This document shows positions 1 through 37,870 of a stretch of DNA of 64,000 nucleotides, piece after piece; positions within the stretch are counted from its first letter, which is position 1; every line of letters begins with the position of its first letter. The stretch covers positions 17,006,501-17,070,500 of the forward strand of contig OX335641.1 in the NCBI GenBank assembly GCA_946894095.1, read 5' to 3'. Position numbers and translations under genes: made by a program. This DNA comes from Incurvaria masculella (lineage: Eukaryota > Arthropoda > Insecta > Lepidoptera > Incurvariidae). A model generated the notes under the pieces. It did no database searches and was not told the origin of the DNA. It saw only the letters and a program-made list of their open reading frames with translations.

Positions 1-164
1 TGTCGACAGAAGATAATTTCTACAATGTGATCACTATTGATAAACCCGAATTCGGAACAACGAGAAGTAACAAAGAATAATCTAAACTCTCGTAGTAGCA
101 TATCTAATAAACTCTTAATTAATAAAATTGTAAATTTTGAAAATCTATTTTCATCAATTTGCAG

Positions 165-26103
<25,939 letters not shown>

Positions 26104-26515
26104 CGCCGCGCCTCCCGCGCGCGCCGCGCTCCCCCGCGCCGCCGCCGCCGCCGCCCGCCCCCCCTCCAGCGCGGCGCGCGCGCTCCTATAGTCGCCGCCG
26201 GCGACCGCGCGCAACCACACCTGCATCGTCAACTAGACGCCCGAATCGGTGCTATCGCTACTGTACAATTTTGGCCTGCTTACGGTATCGTCGGTTCGAT
26301 GTTTCGCCTCCAACGACGAAGCCTTCTTCCGGGGGTGAACCAGTGAAAAAGCCGTAAACTTGACAATATCTAATTGACGGATTTCCTTTCATTGTTCTAA
26401 ACTGGCAAGGATTTCCCAGACGATCCAATTCCCAATGAATGGTGTTTTCAGACAAAGGTAGAACTAAACATATACATACATATTTTTTTACATGTTCAAC
26501 ATGAACAACAACAGT

Positions 26516-26521
26516 AATAAA
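26516..26521 (+). terminator. Candidate polyadenylation signal of KAT7
   Basis: First AATAAA after the stop codon, 413 bp downstream, in the context GTAATAAAGG. A second AATAAA lies near 26937. The choice between them cannot be made from sequence alone. Confidence 0.4.
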
Positions 26522-26979
26522 GGATAATGTCCGATTTTCTAAGGGAATCCAAAGCGGTGCCGAGTGGAATGTTATGCAACGAAACGTTGCAGTTGTGATT
26601 CATAATATATTTCGATGAATCTTTCTTTAAACTATTTTTTTTAAATCCAAAATCTGTAGCTTTGGAATGTTGCAAATTTTCCTCGATAAATGTAAGTTGC
26701 CATAGGTCATCATTTAAAAAATCTAAATGATGAAATTATCATAGATGCGCTATCAGTGGCATTGCGTCGGTTGAAGGATGATGAGTTGGTATACCAAAAA
26801 ACGAAAGCGTATGTTCCACGCAAAATACCGCAAAATGTCATGAAAGTTAGCTGTCACGAATAATTTCTGAAAGTTACAGCAATTTGGAAAAAAAATTTAG
26901 AATCCAAATGTAAATTTATGTACAAATAATGGACGAAATAAAGAAACTGGAATTGGGCTGCGTATTACAACTTGAAGCC

Positions 26980-27110
26980 TGAGTCCGCTAATACATGACT
27001 ACTTTCGAGATAACACAAAGTTTGTTACAATTTTGTGTGATTCCGGGGTTATCTCATAATGCTAACGCTCGAAAGTTGAGTTATATATTAGCGGACTAAG
27101 GCTTCTGTGC
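26980..27110. mobile_element. Foldback MITE (GTCCGCTAATA ends)
   Basis: AGTCCGCTAATACATGAC at the left and TATTAGCGGACTAAGGCTTC at the right, with ATAACGCT.. palindromic middle. Related copies at 37282-37436 and 62100-62225. Confidence 0.7.
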
Positions 27111-27779
27111 ATGTACTTTTCGTGAGAACCCTACAACATCCAACTCAATAGCACGCTATCGCTTTTATTAAGGGCATTGTCCTTTAACTTCGGCACAAGA
27201 TCATCAAGTGTTAATGTAGTAAGTAAATTGTCTAATTTATAGCGGCGGATGTTCATGTCGAAAGTGACGTTGCATGTAAGGGGTCCTACCGGTCCCACTG
27301 TGGCTGCATTGTGATTGTGTGCAGTGTTGTGTGTCGAACGCAGTGTGTGATAAGAACTTCTGAACGAAGAAAAAGTATCTGAATAACGTTATTTATTTCT
27401 AGATAATTTTTTTACTAATACAAATAAATCCTTTGTTGCAAGTCATTATAGGGCTTCAATGATTTCGTTTTTCGATTAGTTGTAACAGCTGACAGTGCAA
27501 TACAGTCAGTCATATTAGTATTTTAGCAAGGTTTTAAGAGTTGTTTCATTCAGCGCAAACTCAAGACGGTCAAGTGCTTGTGTGAATATGTAACTAGAGT
27601 TTGTATTAAAAATTTATCAAAGATCCGAATGTATGCTAAAATGCAGTTAATGGGGAACAAAATAAAATAAATAACAGGTTGCGGTTAGCCGACTCACCCT
27701 AAAGGATCTGTCAAACCTACGTTAAACTTGCCAGATGATATATGAAAAAATACCTTGTTGTTTTCTTTTTCTGTGTAAT

Positions 27780-27985
27780 ATCAACGTAGAGCAATGACGT
27801 TTCGGGCCATGAAACCGAAACTGGTTAGTATGGGGGCTGCGTAACCACTTTTTTCATATAAAAACGGAAGCGCCGGCGAGTGAGTTCGGTTATGAATTCG
27901 CTTACTACTGATTTTATCTAGTTCCGACGACACCTAAAAATACGTTACAATTCGTAAGAAACTAATTACAGTCACGCTATGCTGC
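27780..27985. repeat. Dispersed repeat with GAGTGAGTTC..GAATTCGCTTAC core
   Basis: Shares CCGAAACT, GCGTAACCACTTT, GCGCCGGCGAGTGAGT and GAATTCGCTTAC with 37440-37625, 38380-38590 and 46500-46665. Family not recognised. Confidence 0.55.
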
Positions 27986-28182
27986 CGCCATACAAATGAG
28001 TTTCGATCTATTGGTAACTCAAAAATCATCCCATAAGCATGAATTGAATGAACATTTCGGATGTTATATGTACAATTACATAAATCAATTAGCTATGTGC
28101 TTGAATTTAAAGTAGTGGTGCACAATTTTTAACAGAATTATTTATGTGTACTAAAGTATGTTATCACTCTGTGTCGTGCCCA

Positions 28183-28185
<3 letters not shown>

Positions 28186-28246
<61 letters not shown>
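28186..28246. repeat. (TA)n microsatellite, about 30 units
   Basis: Uninterrupted TA dinucleotides directly at the left end of the 28247-31629 element. Confidence 0.98.
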
Positions 28247-28250
<4 letters not shown>

Positions 28251-28802
28251 CTGATACACTTCTTGCGTCCATGCTGAGATACCGACTTAGGGCGTCCATC
28301 ACTTCCAATGGTTTTATTACAAAGGTTTCCATGAATATTGTCTTCAATATCGTATGCAATATTCCCTCAACTTATATTTGCAAAAAGTTATAAATTGCGG
28401 ATATTCACACTCCATTCATTTCGGTATACTTCTTGCGTCATTTACATTTTCACGTCCACTTGTATATTTTTTGTATATTTCAATCCACACTAGCATACTT
28501 CTCACGTCTGTAGTACTTGAGATAATTTATGCGTCCTCTAATATACTCTTCTTTAAGAAAATCTAATTTAGCACACATCTTGCATCCTTCGCATTTTAAA
28601 GCCAAACATTATGTGTTTATTTTTAAATGTTATGGTTCACACTGGTATATTTATAATTACGTCTTTATTATTTTGAGGAATCTTATGCATCCTCTCGTAT
28701 TATTCGATGAGTAATACCAAAAATACCAAATAGGGAAAACAAAATAATGTAAAAGCTAATTTTGGCATTACACTATAAGAGGACAGTGTCCTGAACTACA
28801 TA

Positions 28803-30430
28803 ATAAAAGTGGTGATGGATGGAGGTGGAGCAAAGGTTTTTTAGGCGCACGCAAGGACCTCACAAAAAAGGCGCCCGGCGGCGCCCATAACCTTTCGGAC
28901 TTTCACGGGGGCTGCGAGAACCATGCCGGTCGGCCAGGTGCTTCTTCAAACTATGTTTGAAGTACCCCAGGTTGTACTTTGAGGGAAAAACTTCGGCAGG
29001 AAGTCGATTCCATAGTTTACCGACCCTATAGATAAAAGATCTAGAGGATCGGTGGGTTCTAATTTTGGGATTTTCGGAAGTGAATGGGTGCATTACCTGC
29101 CTGTTCCGCGTTTTGCGGTGGTAGTAAGGGGGCGGAGAGACAGCGTTATGCAGCTCTGAAGAGCACTCTCCATGGTAAAGACGATAGAATACAACGAGAG
29201 ACCCTACATCCCTTCGTAGTCTTCGGTCTCTAAATTTTGGGATACCTTGGGATCGTCGACGAGACGCAACGACAGCGTCCAGGGAGCCAAGTAGATAATT
29301 AGCTGAGCCGTCCCACACATGCGAACAGTACTCCACGCAAGACCTTATCTGCGCCTGACTAAATACTGACGCACCCTGTTGAGGACTACCAGCTTTTTTG
29401 GGGCAAGCTGGGCTTCATCCTCGACATGACTTCCAAAATTGTGGTCCCAAGAATCCCAATGTGGTTGTCAATACGCAGAGTTGTACCGTTGAAGGTACAA
29501 CGTAATGCTACACTGAAAGGTGTCCTCTTCGCACTGAATATGCAAGCCTTTGTCTTGCTCGCGTTAAACTCAATGAAGTTCTGGAGACCCCATCCGAAAA
29601 CTTTTTCCCGGGTCTCTTCGAATTTAACAGCGAGGCACCGCGTATTCTCCTTCACGTCATCTCGACTTGCGGTCTGGTGACTGGGTTGGACCGTGCTGTC
29701 ATCTGCGTAGCAATCAATGTCGCCAAAATAGGCAGATCATTAATTTGCAGCAGAAAAAGGGTTGGGGACAGCACAGAGCCTTGCGGTACGCTGGCGTTCA
29801 CTGACATGGCTTTGGCGCAACAACCGTCAAGCAAGACTTTTATGTTGCGGCCATGCAAAAAGTCGGCGATCCGGTCACATAGGTCGGGTGGAAGGCCATA
29901 GGAGGGCAGCTTGGAAAGTAGTGCCTTGTGCCAGACCTGGTCTAATACTTTCGTGATATCCAGACCGATAGCCTTAAGAGTACCTTAGTCATGAATTTTG
30001 AGCGCATCGCCCATCTCATGTGAGACTAAGCCCCGATTGCACGAAGAGACGGCTGAGTTAATCAATGTTCAAACACGTCACTTTTGGTGAACCGCATAGA
30101 GTTCCTTCCATACTGTCCACTCAAAGTGACGTGTTTAATCATACTTTGACGTTGATTTTGATTTTTTGTCCTTTCGTGCACTCGGCCCTACATTGAACAT
30201 TGATTAACTCAGCCGTCTCTTCGTGCAACCGGGGCTTAGACTAGGAGATCCCCAGCAGATCGATTCGGACGAAAGCCGTATTGGTGATCGCTGAGGAGTT
30301 CATTATTCTCTAGATACCTCATCAACTGAGAGTTAATGATGCGCTCCATCACTTTGCAAAGAAGAGAAGAAATTGCTATTGGTCGGTAGTTGGCCGGGTC
30401 TGATCGATCACTTTTTTTAGGCACGGGCTG
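28803..30430 (-). mobile_element. Jockey-type non-LTR retrotransposon, degraded ORF2 (reverse transcriptase to 3' end)
   Basis: Read on the minus strand: DPANYRPIAISSLLCKVMER (30236-30424), FLHGRNIKVLLDG and VPQGSVLSPTLF (about 29780-29860), catalytic CYADDST (YADD codons at 29698-29709, reached after a frameshift), KTKACIFSAKRTPF, then the C-terminal EYCSHVWDG and KLWNRLPAEVFPS tail (28860-29336). A 0.2-kb MITE interrupts the RT domain at 30026-30240. Several stops and frameshifts: inactive. Confidence 0.88.
30026..30240. mobile_element. MITE with about 47-bp inverted ends, inserted in the LINE RT
   Basis: Ends CTAAGCCCCGATTGCACGAA and, reversed, CTAAGCCCCGGTTGCACGAA, continuing through GAGACGGCTGAGTTAATCAA. 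Related copies at 50463-50632 and 61080-61272. Confidence 0.82.
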
Positions 30431-30769
30431 AACGTTGGCTGATGGGTGGGAGGGAAATGTTTTTTTTTGTATTGTCTATTTTTCTCCCTCTATAACTCTT
30501 TAAGTATTGATTCCAGCGAAAAAGTGTGTAGAAAAAGGTAATATATACTTTTTTGCTAGTATCAAAGAGGATTTTTTGGGATAGGCCGTAGTTTTCGAAT
30601 TATTCACGAAAAACTGAACAGAGATACCTTTACACCCCCCAATACTTTTAGTATTGTTGCACATATGCCAAAATGACCTTTTACACGGACATTTTTGCCA
30701 ATTTTTCTTTCGTACGACAAACTATAGGTGCACAAGCATTCTTCGACTCGTCATTTATTTTAGACGGTT

Positions 30770-30920
30770 CTTTCTTTTCGCAGCCTCCGTGAAAGTTAGA
30801 AAGCCCATGGGCCTCGCCGAGCACCTCCTTGTTGAAAGTTTGACTTGCATCACATGCTGCGCCTTTCAATTAAATAAACACCATATTACCATGCCAGAAG
30901 CTTCTCAAAATGTAGCATAA
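30770..30920 (+). mobile_element. LINE 3' end fragment
   Basis: CGCAGCCTCCGTGAAAGTTA, AAGCCCATGGGCCTCGCC and a short AT-rich tail resemble the ends at 59130-59190 and 60170-60230. Confidence 0.5.
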
Positions 30921-31626
30921 AATTGTACTTAACTTTACTCAAAGCTAAATCCCCATAGGTTGATTGATTGATTGATTGAAAATTCTTTATTACGCCACAA
31001 AAAAAAAACAATTTGCAAAGGCGGGCTTATCCCTCGAAGTTTATTATATTCCTATTAAGTCTATTCCTCAAGTTTCGTTTGATCGTGTTAGTATAGGTGG
31101 GTAGAAATGGCACGATAAATATAGATGATAATCCGACATGCATGTACTTTCGCTTCCATTCATTTATAGGGCACTGCTGCGTCCGCTAAGTCCACCAGCA
31201 TGCCACCAGCAGAATGAAAAAATAACACGAGACGCACCCAACAGCAACGTCGTCTCGTTCGTCGTTCCCTCCGACTAAATGATGCCCTATGTGGCAACGT
31301 TGCAGAATATTTAACGGCGGACGCAATTTTATCGATGGAAGCAGGATTATCGGCGAAATGTACAAAAATATACACCCAAAAAATATACAGCGATGCAGCG
31401 CCTCTAGTGGCCAATCGGTGAACTAGGATATGCTCGTCCAGGCACTCCGGAGGAGAAATTGCGTCCAAACGAAATTTTTACTATAGGCACTACATGCTTA
31501 TAGCTATTCAAAAGTGTTGATTTTGGGTGCAAATAATCTTGCGTCCGTATACCGTCGCCATAAGTCGGTGGACGCAATATTACTATGGGATTTTTTGGGG
31601 GTGGACGCAAGAAGTATAGCAGGTTG

Positions 31627-31629
<3 letters not shown>

Positions 31630-31673
<44 letters not shown>
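31630..31673. repeat. (TA)n microsatellite, about 21 units
   Basis: Pure TA run at the right end of the composite element. Confidence 0.97.
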
Positions 31674-34520
31674 GCATTCCATTTGTAATTTTCAATGATG
31701 TTGTACAAATGTTCATAAATGTATTATTATTTTGTAAATATATGTGTAATATAATTTAAATTATATAAATTTTGTAGCAACTATAATATATATATTAGTC
31801 AATTTAAATAAAACACATTCATAATGCGCAAGTCCAAAAAAGGATATGATAATTCAGTTTCGCAAAGGAGACTGATTTATTCGAACCTGGTATTATTTTA
31901 GAAATGCTGTGCATAATTACTGTACTTAACTATGTACTTGTAATATAGATATATCTATGTGCAATATTAATATTAGTGTAAGTAATCTGTGTCATAACTG
32001 CTTTATTAAAGTATGCAGATATTTACAGTCTTCGATAATTCAGTCTTTGAACATTCGTGGTTTTCGATGTTGATTCAATCTAAATTTGTAATACCTAAAT
32101 AAACCCAAACAATTACACCCCACAAGCTGCAAACACGGCTTGCATTAAATATAACAGAACAATAGCTTTACATAATATCAAAACTATCGATACTTACATA
32201 GAAAAAAACAGCATTTATTACCCAAAACAATGATAACCATGTATATTTGTGAACATTGTAATATTGTATGTATTGAACTTTCGTACCCCCTTTTAACAGT
32301 AAAATAAAAAAAACCTTAGCGAGTATGTTCATCGTGCCGGAAGCTGCGCTGAAAATTTCACATTTTTAAGTTCCAATTTTCTGGCGATTTCGTGTTTAAT
32401 GTGTTTGTGTAATAGAAATATGTGTACATTTTGGCCTATTTTACTCCTTCAATAGTTGAATTTCAAAAAATCCTTTCTAAGAGAGCATTCTCATCTTGGA
32501 AAAAAACTGTTCTGAAAATTTTACATTTCTATGCTTAGTGGATTTGAAATTTTTGCTTTTAACGAGTAAATTGTTGAACCCTTTTACCCTCTTGACAGTT
32601 GAATTTCAAGCAATCCTTTTGAGCATTCTCATAAGAAAATAAAGCAGATCTGAAAATTTCAGATTTGTAGATTAAGCGTTTCCGGGGATTCGGTATGATT
32701 TGCGTTTTATATGAAAATGTGTACATTTTCGCGTCTTTTACACCCTTAATAGTTGAATTAAATAAATATTTTCCAAGCAAGCAATCTGAACCTGAAAGAA
32801 CCTGCTCTGAAAAATCATAATGTTCATTAACATTTACATTAATGTGTTAGTTTCATATAAAAATGTTTACATTTTGGCGTCAGTTTAATTTTGAAAAAAT
32901 CTTAATCTTTAGCGTTTTTATTTCAAAAGAAAGCTGAAGTGTTACTAAGAGCACATCGGTGTAAGTATATAAGTATATTTTGAAGTTTATTTTTTCATAC
33001 TAAGCAGAATGAAAATATTTATAGTGAAAAAGCCAAAGTGTAAAAAAGCAGCTGACGCGCCGGGACGGTGTAGCCGGGGCTGGGGGGAGGCTGGGAGCGG
33101 TCGAGAGAGGGCAACGCAACGTCTGGTAATACCTGTAAAGTGTTCTTACACAATGCCGACAATTTGTATTTAATCGCTACCTCCAAAATAGTGGGTCTAA
33201 AAAAATTATTAAACTAAACAGGTTGGTTCGGGATAGGGATTGGAAACTTCAGGATAGAAAGTACTTTGTTAGAAGAGAAAAATATTTATGACACGAATCG
33301 AAGCTTTTTTCGTGGTTTTGCTGAAGTCACCGAACATATTAGTCTGAGCTGCGAAAATTGATCGGAATTTCCATATGTGTCACGATTTTTTCATCTAACA
33401 ATGAGTATACTTCCGATTCCAGAAGTTTCCCCTAGGGGATAGGTAGCACTCGTATTAGGCAACTACGAATATTTTTACTGATTCAATTCAGGACTGTTTG
33501 CTTGAATGTGTTTTTTTTTGTGATTTTTTTTGGTTGTGATCTAGTGCGAGTAAAAATGTTTTCATCGTATTCTGCACGAATATAAAATTTTCGAGATCAG
33601 TAAAAAATGAACTAATAATATTCCGGGAGGTAACGACTTATGGTCACGATAAGGTTAATGGTAAATGGCTGAATCTGGGTCATAATGGTTAGCCTGCGCC
33701 AAGTGATTGATATACAAAATAGATGTTGGTGTGTACCTTCTGATGAATATACTGAGTCTCTGGACATAATGATACCTAAATAAATATACCTATACCCCGG
33801 TTTTTTTTATTACATACATAAATATACCTAAAGTTATACCTGTAACCTAAGTCGCCTGTAACTACGAAATGCAAGCAAAGATTTGTTCATTTTTGGTATT
33901 ACTAAGCAAGTATGCCTTTCATGCTTCGTGAATTTGCATTTTGAGCACCTTATATTTTATTTTGTCACGGTAACGACTTTTTAGGCGCCTGGTCTAGGTA
34001 ACGCAACTACTTGGTGCAGGCAGACCGACACATTTAGCGTCATAGTCTTTATCCAGTGAACTCAGCCAATTACGTTATCGTAAATGATGTCTATAAATCC
34101 ACTTCTTAATTTTAAAAAGATGTTTTAAGAATAAAGTAAACATTATTTATGTAAGACACTGGAATAATAGGCTAATACATACCTGTAGGCTAGATACATA
34201 TATGGTATATTTTGTCATTTATAGCATAAGGTTTTGACAATATTAATATTAGGTCCTTACATATGAAATTGGTGTTTTGTCGAACTGACCTCTTTGATCT
34301 CAAATATCTGGAGTTTGATTAGGAATGCCAAGTTCAATTTTATTTCAAATTTATGCGTGTGTATTTGTGTTTTGAATTAAGTAATTCATTTGTTTTTTAG
34401 CCGTTTGTATTTTCTTTGACATCACAATATGGAAAACTTGAAATATCGTGTTATTTACGAATACGAGTTTTACCTTGGCACAAGTGCACCAGAAACAGCT
34501 CGAATGTTTTTTTTAAATTT
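31674..34520. other. AT-rich intergenic stretch
   Basis: No gene seen. Contains a degenerate tandem region at 32270-32950; otherwise only short open frames. Confidence 0.5.
32270..32950. repeat. Degenerate ~150-bp tandem repeat, probably a LINE 3' tail
   Basis: AGTTGAATTTCA-like starts at about 32451, 32597 and 32750, each followed by AATCCTTT, GAGCATTCTCAT and CTGAAAATTT. The wording of these motifs resembles 3' UTRs of insect RTE-type elements; that assignment is from memory. Confidence 0.5.
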
Positions 34521-34524
34521 TAAG

Positions 34525-34690
34525 CGCGGCATATGGCGTACGCCAGGACCTCTTAAGGTGCCCGACGACGCCCATAAGCTTTGGAACTTTTGAGGGGCTG
34601 CGAAAACCATACCGGCCGGCCAGGTGCTTCTTTACACCATGTTTGAAGGATCCCAGGTTGTACTTTGGGGGAAATAACTTCCATAGTCGA
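34525..34690 (-). mobile_element. Jockey-type LINE 3' fragment
   Basis: GACGACGCCCATAAGCTTTG, GCCGGCCAGGTGCTTCTTTA and GGTTGTACTTTGGGGGAAAT match the minus-strand end of the 28803-30430 LINE. Confidence 0.65.
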
Positions 34691-34770
34691 TGATGTGTAT
34701 GGGAAAGCTCTTGTAAAAGAAAACACGGTACGTTTTTGGTTCCATCGTTTTCGTTCTGAGCCCTTAGTCC

Positions 34771-34980
34771 TAGCCGTCACCTAAATTGGCGTTTTCAAAT
34801 GTATGGAGAAAATTGAAGAGCGCGTGCAGTGTGCGAGTCCGAGTTTGATTTGACAGCTTACCTATTGACGCCGTAAATACTTTGACTTTGCATTTCATAC
34901 ATATCGGAAGTAAAAACTTGTATGGAGTTTGACGTTTTTACGTAAGTTAGAAGTTCCGTAAACACCAATTTAGGTGAGAA
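34771..34980. mobile_element. MITE with TCACCTAAATTGGCGTT ends, uninterrupted
   Basis: GTCACCTAAATTGGCGTTTT at the left and ACACCAATTTAGGTGAGAAC at the right. It serves as reference for the split copy at 12752-13531. Confidence 0.75.
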
Positions 34981-35029
34981 CTCGGACTGACCACTCTGGA
35001 AATGTTGACCTATAGAACAAACCCCATTG

Positions 35030-35930
35030 ACGGCCAGAGACCATAGTTAACAATGAAGAGTTAAAAGTGATCGTGGAAGCAGATCCATCGCAAACCACGT
35101 CAGAGTTAGCGGCGGGCTTCGGTGTGAGTGATGCAATTTTAATTCATTTTTAAGAATTTAAAAAGTGAAAAAAACTCGGAATATGGATGTGTTCCGTTCC
35201 ACATCGTGCAAGATTTAACACAAAAACAACACCTTTTTTGTATGCCCCCCCCCCCTTTTAATTTTTTATTTTACCTATTTGTTGTTATAGCGGCAAAACA
35301 AATACATTGTGAACATTTTAGCTGCCTACCTATTACGGTTACAGGTACAGCCCTGTGACAGACGGACGGACGGACAGCGAAGGCTTAGTAATAGGGTTCC
35401 GTTGGCACCCGTTGGGTACCGAACCTTAAAAATGGATCCTGTACGATAATCGGAAACGCTATCACAATGGTTGAACTAAGGAGAACCGGCCCAATCGTGC
35501 CTTAAGCGACAGTTGACTCAGAAAAAGGTACTGCTGAGTGTCTGGTGGACCAGTGCTGGGTTCATCCACTACAGCTTCCTAGGATCTGGCCAGACGATTA
35601 CGGCAGATCTGGATTGTCAACTATTGCAAACCATCGTGGATAAGCTAGCCGTTAAACAACCGAGACTGGTCAATTGATCTAGCCCACTGCTCCTTCAGGA
35701 GAACGCTTGACCACTCTCTGCATAACAAGAGGAGCTGCGATTAGAATGTCTCCCACAACCTGCATAATCCCCGCACCTTGCTCCAACAGATCACCACTTT
35801 TTTCAAGAAATTTGACAACTTGCAAAGAAAAAAAAATCCACTCCGATGAGGCACTCAAAACCGCCTCCAAATATTTTATTGCCCCTCCCAAATTTTTTTT
35901 AGAAAAGCTATAACTAAATATGAATTTACA
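35030..35930 (+). pseudogene. Mariner-type transposase relic, split by a GGTTCCG element
   Basis: The N-terminal helix-turn-helix reads NEELKVIVEADPSQTTSELA (35050-35130). After the insert come WILYDNRKR, KKVLLSVWWTSAGFIHYSFL, GQTITAD, LAVKQPRLVN, LLQENA and APTDHHFFKKFDNL. Frameshifts and stops are present, and the Asp expected in the DNARPH-type motif reads Glu. The order and spacing fit a complete mariner transposase of about 345 residues before decay. Confidence 0.88.
35186..35430 (+). mobile_element. GGTTCCG element inserted in the mariner relic
   Basis: From a diverged left part (CATCGTGCAAGATTTAACAC) to CCGTTGGCACCCGTTGGGTA and CCGAACCTTAAAAA. It separates the two halves of the transposase, so it inserted later. 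Confidence 0.75.
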
Positions 35931-37046
35931 ATTTAATTTTTTTTAGTTTTTTTTAAAAGACAAATTTGATATGTAACGACATAATATTAAAAGGACCTTA
36001 GTTTTAATGAATTGATTGAGTGCAGTCGTTTCGTCTGAAATCTATACACCGGAAATAGAGATAAATTTGAGATCTCTTTTTGTCATGCTGAGATCAACCA
36101 TAGAGTAAAATGGACTTAGGAATTCCGTCCCTTTCCAGTTTATGCAATTGAGAGGAAACGACCGTACATGAGCGTACTTTGAGTATTGTTTCATGAATTT
36201 AAAAATGTAACACTTATTTCCATTTGAAGATTGAATGTGACTTGTTATTTATAAATTATATTTTCAAATATATATGTTAGTGTTTTTTATCACGACACTA
36301 CCAATTCTATTACTACCAGACATTAGTATGCAGTTTTTGTTATAACATCCAACACTTACACATGTATACTCTTAGTACAAACCCTCGTAAGTCTGGCTCA
36401 TACAGTCGTCTTCTTTCATTTCGTCACACATTCGTTCAGAGGAAATACGGTCTTGATTATTTCCGAATTCCAAAGCGCGCTATTTCAAACGATCCTTTTT
36501 TCCCTAATTTTGTCCCGAATTGTTCTCCATTTAACGGTTGAATGGAAAAAACCAACATAGGTACACTCATCTCGTTGTGCACCAACTAATTACTTTTGCT
36601 CAAAACGTCACACTTTTTAAGAAAAAGCTAGATATCTGAAGCGGTAATTTTATATGAAATTGCAAATAACATCAGGCAACCCCCTTGCCTTTTCCTATTG
36701 TCCAGCAGTGACGCTCACGCTCGACAGTAGTTTTCTACGGATAGCCTCATTTCTGGAAGGTTACCATGGTAAATGAACTCGCCGGGTGAACATGCGAGTA
36801 AGTGATTAAATTTACATTTACCTTTTGCGCCCGCCAAACGTAAAGGCTATGGCTTCATAACGCCAACAGGCTGAAGGAAATTAGGGGGCTGTTTTAGTGG
36901 CTAGGTTTAGTCTAGAGTTAGCATAGATTAACTAAACCAGACCCTAACGACTGTGAGCTGCAATTAACCCGTTAGCATGGTACGAAATGGAACCAAACGT
37001 CATATTTAATCATTCATTTACTTTTTCCATAGCTCGTTGAGTGACC
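35931..37046. other. Stretch without recognised features
   Basis: AT-rich, no open frame or repeat recognised, apart from possible low-similarity repeat debris at 36640-36930. Confidence 0.4.
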
Positions 37047-37282
37047 AGCAGGCCTATTCCTGGCATTTAATAATCAGGAATCAGGAATCCTGAGCCTATA
37101 AAACCGCTTTTATGGCGATTTTCGAAACGAGTCTTTCTACGGAAAACCTTGATCGATTAAAAAAAACTATGCCCCGGAATATTTTCGTCATGAAAATCGC
37201 TTTGAAAACCGCTATGAAAAGCGGTTTTCTAGACTCAGGATTCCTGATTCCTTATTACTGAATGCCAGGAATAGACCTGCTG
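37047..37282. mobile_element. Foldback MITE with about 65-bp arms
   Basis: The left arm begins AGCAGGCCTATTCCTGGCAT; the right arm ends ATGCCAGGAATAGACCTGCT. The arms also share CAGGAATCCTGAG and AAACCGCTTTT. Confidence 0.85.
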
Positions 37283-37436
37283 AAGCGTTAGTCCGCTAAT
37301 AGATATAACTCCACTTTCGGGCGTTAGCGCTATGAGATAACCCCGGAATCACACAAAATTGTACCAAATTGTGTGCTATCTCATAACGCCAATTCTCGAA
37401 AGTGGAGTTATATCTATTAGCGGACTTTGGCTTCTG
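37282..37436. mobile_element. Foldback MITE (GTCCGCTAATA ends), second copy
   Basis: GTCCGCTAATAGATATAACT at the left and AGTTATATCTATTAGCGGAC at the right are perfect inverses for 20 bp and continue with CCACTTTCGGGCGTTA / AATTCTCGAAAGTGG. It directly abuts the previous foldback element. Confidence 0.88.
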
Positions 37437-37439
37437 GCA

Positions 37440-37625
37440 TCGAGCATGGGTGGACCGGAGTGGAAACCGAAACTCGTTTGCATGGAGGGCGTAGCCACTT
37501 TAACATACAAAAGCAGTAGCGCCGGCGAGTGAGTACGCTTACGAATTCGCTCTCTAGTGATGTTCTCGAGTTCGAACGACACGTAGAAATACGTAAGAAA
37601 TTCACACGCTATTTAGTGCAATGTA
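37440..37625. repeat. Dispersed repeat, GAGTGAGTAC..GAATTCGCTC copy
   Basis: ACCGAAACTCGTTTGCATGG, GGCGTAGCCACTTTAACATA and GCGCCGGCGAGTGAGTACGC; member of the 27780-27985 family. Confidence 0.6.
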
Positions 37626-37674
37626 CATTTTATGTTGCGTGTCCCAAATTCGTAAGCGATCTAACTACAGTTTT

Positions 37675-37870
37675 TTTATGTAACTAGACTTGGATGGCTA
37701 ATACCAAACTGTCCGTCAAATACTAGACAAACACACCACATGGAAAACATGGATAATTTTAATTCGACCGGTGATGCGGGCCGTGGTTCATATTTCACAT
37801 AAAACGGTCCTGGCATGATACCTAGTGCGTTGAGCTAAAATCATAACATCAGGTATGGTATTAGCCCTAC
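37675..37870. mobile_element. Two SINE fragments in opposite orientation
   Basis: TATGTAACTAGACTTGGATG (minus) at 37678 and GGTCCTGGCATGATACCTAG to GGTATGGTATTAGCCCTACA (plus) at 37805-37870. Confidence 0.5.

Larger units (their letters stand above)
26104..28185. other. KAT7 3' flank
   Basis: GC-rich to about 26220 (Pro/Arg-rich frames without meaning), then AT-rich 3' UTR or intergenic DNA. Contains a hairpin MITE (26980-27110) and a dispersed repeat (27780-27985). No further exon seen. Confidence 0.5.
28247..31629. mobile_element. Composite 3.4-kb element between two (TA)n tracts
   Basis: The left end CATCCTGATACACTTCTTGC + GTCC and right end GGACGCAAGAAGTATAGCAG are inverted copies. The left arm repeats a TACTTCTTGCGTC-like motif about every 70-170 bp to 28700. 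The inside carries a minus-strand Jockey-type LINE with its own MITE insertion. It is not clear whether the ends and the LINE form one element or a nest. Confidence 0.5.

Noticed and set aside
28186..31673. CRISPR-like array from repeated CTTCTTGCGTC motifs
   Set aside because: Motifs are irregular in spacing and decayed; this is eukaryotic transposon DNA.
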